Part shown: positions 49,794 to 50,967 of the stretch, one piece after another
Numbering within the stretch: the first letter of the stretch is position 1
Layout of the letters: each line of letters starts with the position of its first letter
DNA from: Hymenobacter coccineus
Lineage (GTDB): Bacteria; Bacteroidota; Bacteroidia; Cytophagales; Hymenobacteraceae
Assembly: GCF_001816125.1 (NCBI RefSeq)
Contig: NZ_MDZA01000122.1
Coordinates: 1-50,967 of the forward strand
Length of the DNA stretch: 50,967 bases
Direction: 5' to 3'
Program-made: the position numbers and the translations under genes
The notes under the pieces: model-generated
What the model saw: only the letters and a program-made list of their open reading frames with translations
What the model was told of the DNA's origin: nothing
Databases searched by the model: none

Positions 49794-50083
49794 CCTTCAC
49801 ACTCGGGGCCCGTGACGACCTGCACCAATTACACGAGTACCTCACGCAAACCTCGCCGGCCTACGCGGAACGACTGCTCGATAAAATCATCAGCCGGGTC
49901 GATGCGCTGCATCAATTTCCACAAATGGGCTGGACGCTGCCCGAAGCCCCGGGAGACCAACTGTTGCGGGAGCTGCTAGAAGGCAGTTACCGCATCATAT
50001 ACGAAGTATTACCAAACGACCGGATTCTAATCTTGAAAATCCATCATACCTCGCGGCCTTTACCAGACCTGAGTCAACTATAA
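49781..50083 (+). CDS. ParE/RelE family toxin
   Basis: 100 aa from the ATG at 49781, inside the end of the antitoxin gene. ITFTLGARDDLHQLHEYLTQ, ERLLDKIISRVDALHQFPQM and the C-terminal ELLEGSYRIIYEVLPNDRIL plus IHHTSRPLP are the ParE/RelE pattern. It acts on gyrase or on mRNA depending on the subfamily; the C-terminal form looks more ParE-like. Located between dnaN and an XRE regulator. Confidence 0.9.
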   Translation: MAKITFTLGARDDLHQLHEYLTQTSPAYAERLLDKIISRVDALHQFPQMGWTLPEAPGDQLLRELLEGSYRIIYEVLPNDRILILKIHHTSRPLPDLSQL

Positions 50084-50100
50084 TCAAGCACGGGGCCCCA

Positions 50101-50724
50101 CTACCGTCCTTGGGCCATGTCCAACATTTGGCGCAGCAAGTGCTGCTGCTCTACTAAGTGCTGATTACGCATTTCGGCCAGCGCCAATTGGTGCAGCAAG
50201 TGCTGGGTTTGAAGGGCAGCGCCAATAGCCACGTCGGCCGCGGCCGCCGCCGCTGCTACTGCGGGTGTCGGCGTGGGGGGCCCCACGGGCGGGGTTGCGA
50301 CCGGCGAGGCGACCGCCGCCACCGGGAGCGCAACGGATGGCACCGCCGGACTAGCCGCGGGCTGCTGCGCACTGACGGCCGGAGCTTCCAGAACTTCCTC
50401 GGCCACTTGAGTGGCGAAGAGCGAGGGGGCCTCGGCGGCTTTTTTCAGGGCTACGGCTGGGGCAGGCGGCACGGCAGCAGCGGGGGCGGCGCTGGGGGCC
50501 CCGGTGAGCAGCATGGGGCCCTGGCCTTCCATCAGCCAGTCCTTCGATACATTTGGATAAATCTCAAAAACCTTGCACAGCAGGTCGTAGCCGGGCTTAT
50601 TGCGGCCGTCGATGAGGTGTTGCACGACGCTGGCGGTTTTGCCCAGCGACTGCGCAAAGGCGTTTTTGGTTAGGCCAACTTCTTGAATGAGTTCGGCGAA
50701 GCGGAGGTTGACAGGGGCCAGCAT
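50101..50724 (-). CDS. XRE-type HTH transcriptional regulator with low-complexity tail
   Basis: 207 aa. A helix-turn-helix domain covers about 8-66 (RFAELIQEVGLTKNAFAQSL, then ASVVQHLIDGRNKPGYDLLC). Residues 75-165 are an Ala/Pro/Val-rich linker, and the C-terminus (LLHQLALAEMRNQHLVEQQH) is a likely coiled coil for oligomerisation. It resembles the CI-type/XRE regulators common in Hymenobacter; target genes are unknown. Confidence 0.82.
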   Translation of the reverse strand: MLAPVNLRFAELIQEVGLTKNAFAQSLGKTASVVQHLIDGRNKPGYDLLCKVFEIYPNVSKDWLMEGQGPMLLTGAPSAAPAAAVPPAPAVALKKAAEAPSLFATQVAEEVLEAPAVSAQQPAASPAVPSVALPVAAVASPVATPPVGPPTPTPAVAAAAAAADVAIGAALQTQHLLHQLALAEMRNQHLVEQQHLLRQMLDMAQGR

Positions 50725-50730
50725 GGAAAT

Positions 50731-50759
50731 TTACACAAATGAAATGTTGCGCAAATGTA
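50731..50759 (-). promoter_or_regulatory. candidate promoter and autoregulatory direct repeats of the XRE gene
   Basis: TACATTTG on the minus strand (50759-50752) is a full -7 match 28 bases upstream of the ATG. CAAATG occurs twice on the plus strand (50736-50741 and 50752-50757), 16 bases apart, one copy within the -7 box, as expected for an autorepressor site. Confidence 0.45.
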
Positions 50760-50772
50760 TAACCGCTGGCGG

Positions 50773-50967
50773 CTACGGCTTTTTTGGGGCGCGGGCCAGC
50801 GGCACCAGCGGGCCCCGGGGCCGCACCCGCGCGTACGGGAAGCGGTAGGTATCGGCGGGCTCATAGTTTTGGACGACGTGGGGCAGCTCGAACCGGTAGA
50901 ACAGCAGCAGTGCCCGGGGCGTGAGGGCGAACTCGTCGAAGGCAATGCCCGGGGCCCCATCGGCGCG
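50773..50967 (-). CDS. DUF3298-like protein (C-terminal end only; runs off right edge)
   Basis: The minus strand is open from the right edge to a stop at 50773-50775. The visible end reads IAFDEFALTPRALLLFYRFE, LPHVVQNYEPADTYRFPYAR and a Pro/Arg tail. The F..L(T)P..L..FY and Y-to-FPYAR pattern resembles the C-terminus of DUF3298 domains, usually in secreted or lipoprotein-like proteins. It lies upstream of the XRE gene on the same strand. Confidence 0.5.
   Translation of the reverse strand, partial: RADGAPGIAFDEFALTPRALLLFYRFELPHVVQNYEPADTYRFPYARVRPRGPLVPLARAPKKP

Overview
The window looks like chromosome from a high-GC gliding-lineage Bacteroidota, most like Hymenobacter. Four things point there. 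Candidate promoters carry the Bacteroidota -7 box TAnnTTTG and almost no genes have Shine-Dalgarno sequences. A T9SS type B (gliding-motility C-terminal) cargo gene and gldC are present. Many starts appear to be TTG or GTG. The palindrome GGGCCC is unusually common. The assignment is inferred from sequence features and not from a database search.

Layout. 1-3.0 kb: a membrane protein cut by the left edge, a DinB-like protein, a hotdog thioesterase, a methyltransferase, a DUF2256 protein and a STAS/SpoIIAA-like protein. 3.0-3.5 kb: a sharply AT-rich stretch with no normal gene. 3.6-5.5 kb: a small coiled-coil protein, two terminators and ffh. 5.7-29 kb: a large surface-glycan locus. It has a family 4 glycosyltransferase, an FkbH-like protein and a complete pseudaminic acid route: pseB, pseC, a pathway-associated methylase, pseF, a pseG-pseH fusion and pseI. 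These are followed by a hexapeptide acyltransferase, a PIG-L deacetylase, a GT-B transferase, a polysaccharide deacetylase and a flippase. Gfo/Idh oxidoreductase, DegT aminotransferase and GT2 genes follow on the other strand. A T9SS cargo gene lies between pseB and pseC, and an AT-rich ATPase/TOPRIM pair is inserted after the flippase. Three genes of this locus are broken by single-base frameshifts, two of them inside GGGGCCCC-type tracts.

29-36 kb: ftsE-like ATPase, fructose-6-phosphate aldolase, SRP RNA, guaA, a GxxExxY (PD-(D/E)XK) gene enclosed by inverted repeats, a glutamine amidotransferase, an SDR and a GH1 glycosidase. 36-41.5 kb: dgt, a one-gene ATPase-DUF4435 (TOPRIM) fusion resembling merged PARIS defence proteins with a palindrome over its promoter, a DUF1361 protein and a CDF cation transporter. 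41.7-50.9 kb: a periplasmic-binding-fold/TPR protein, hemL, two envelope proteins, dcd, gldC, dnaN, a ParE-type toxin-antitoxin pair, an XRE regulator and a gene cut by the right edge.

How parts work together. PseB-C-H-G-I-F would turn UDP-GlcNAc into CMP-pseudaminic acid, which the neighbouring acyl, deacetyl, transferase and flippase genes could modify, attach and export. The AT-rich ATPase/TOPRIM genes look like horizontally acquired defence modules. Intergenic gaps hold at least seven kinds of inverted repeat. The most striking is made of GATT/AATC words spaced about 10 bp apart. It occurs at three places within 18 kb, once around the GxxExxY gene.
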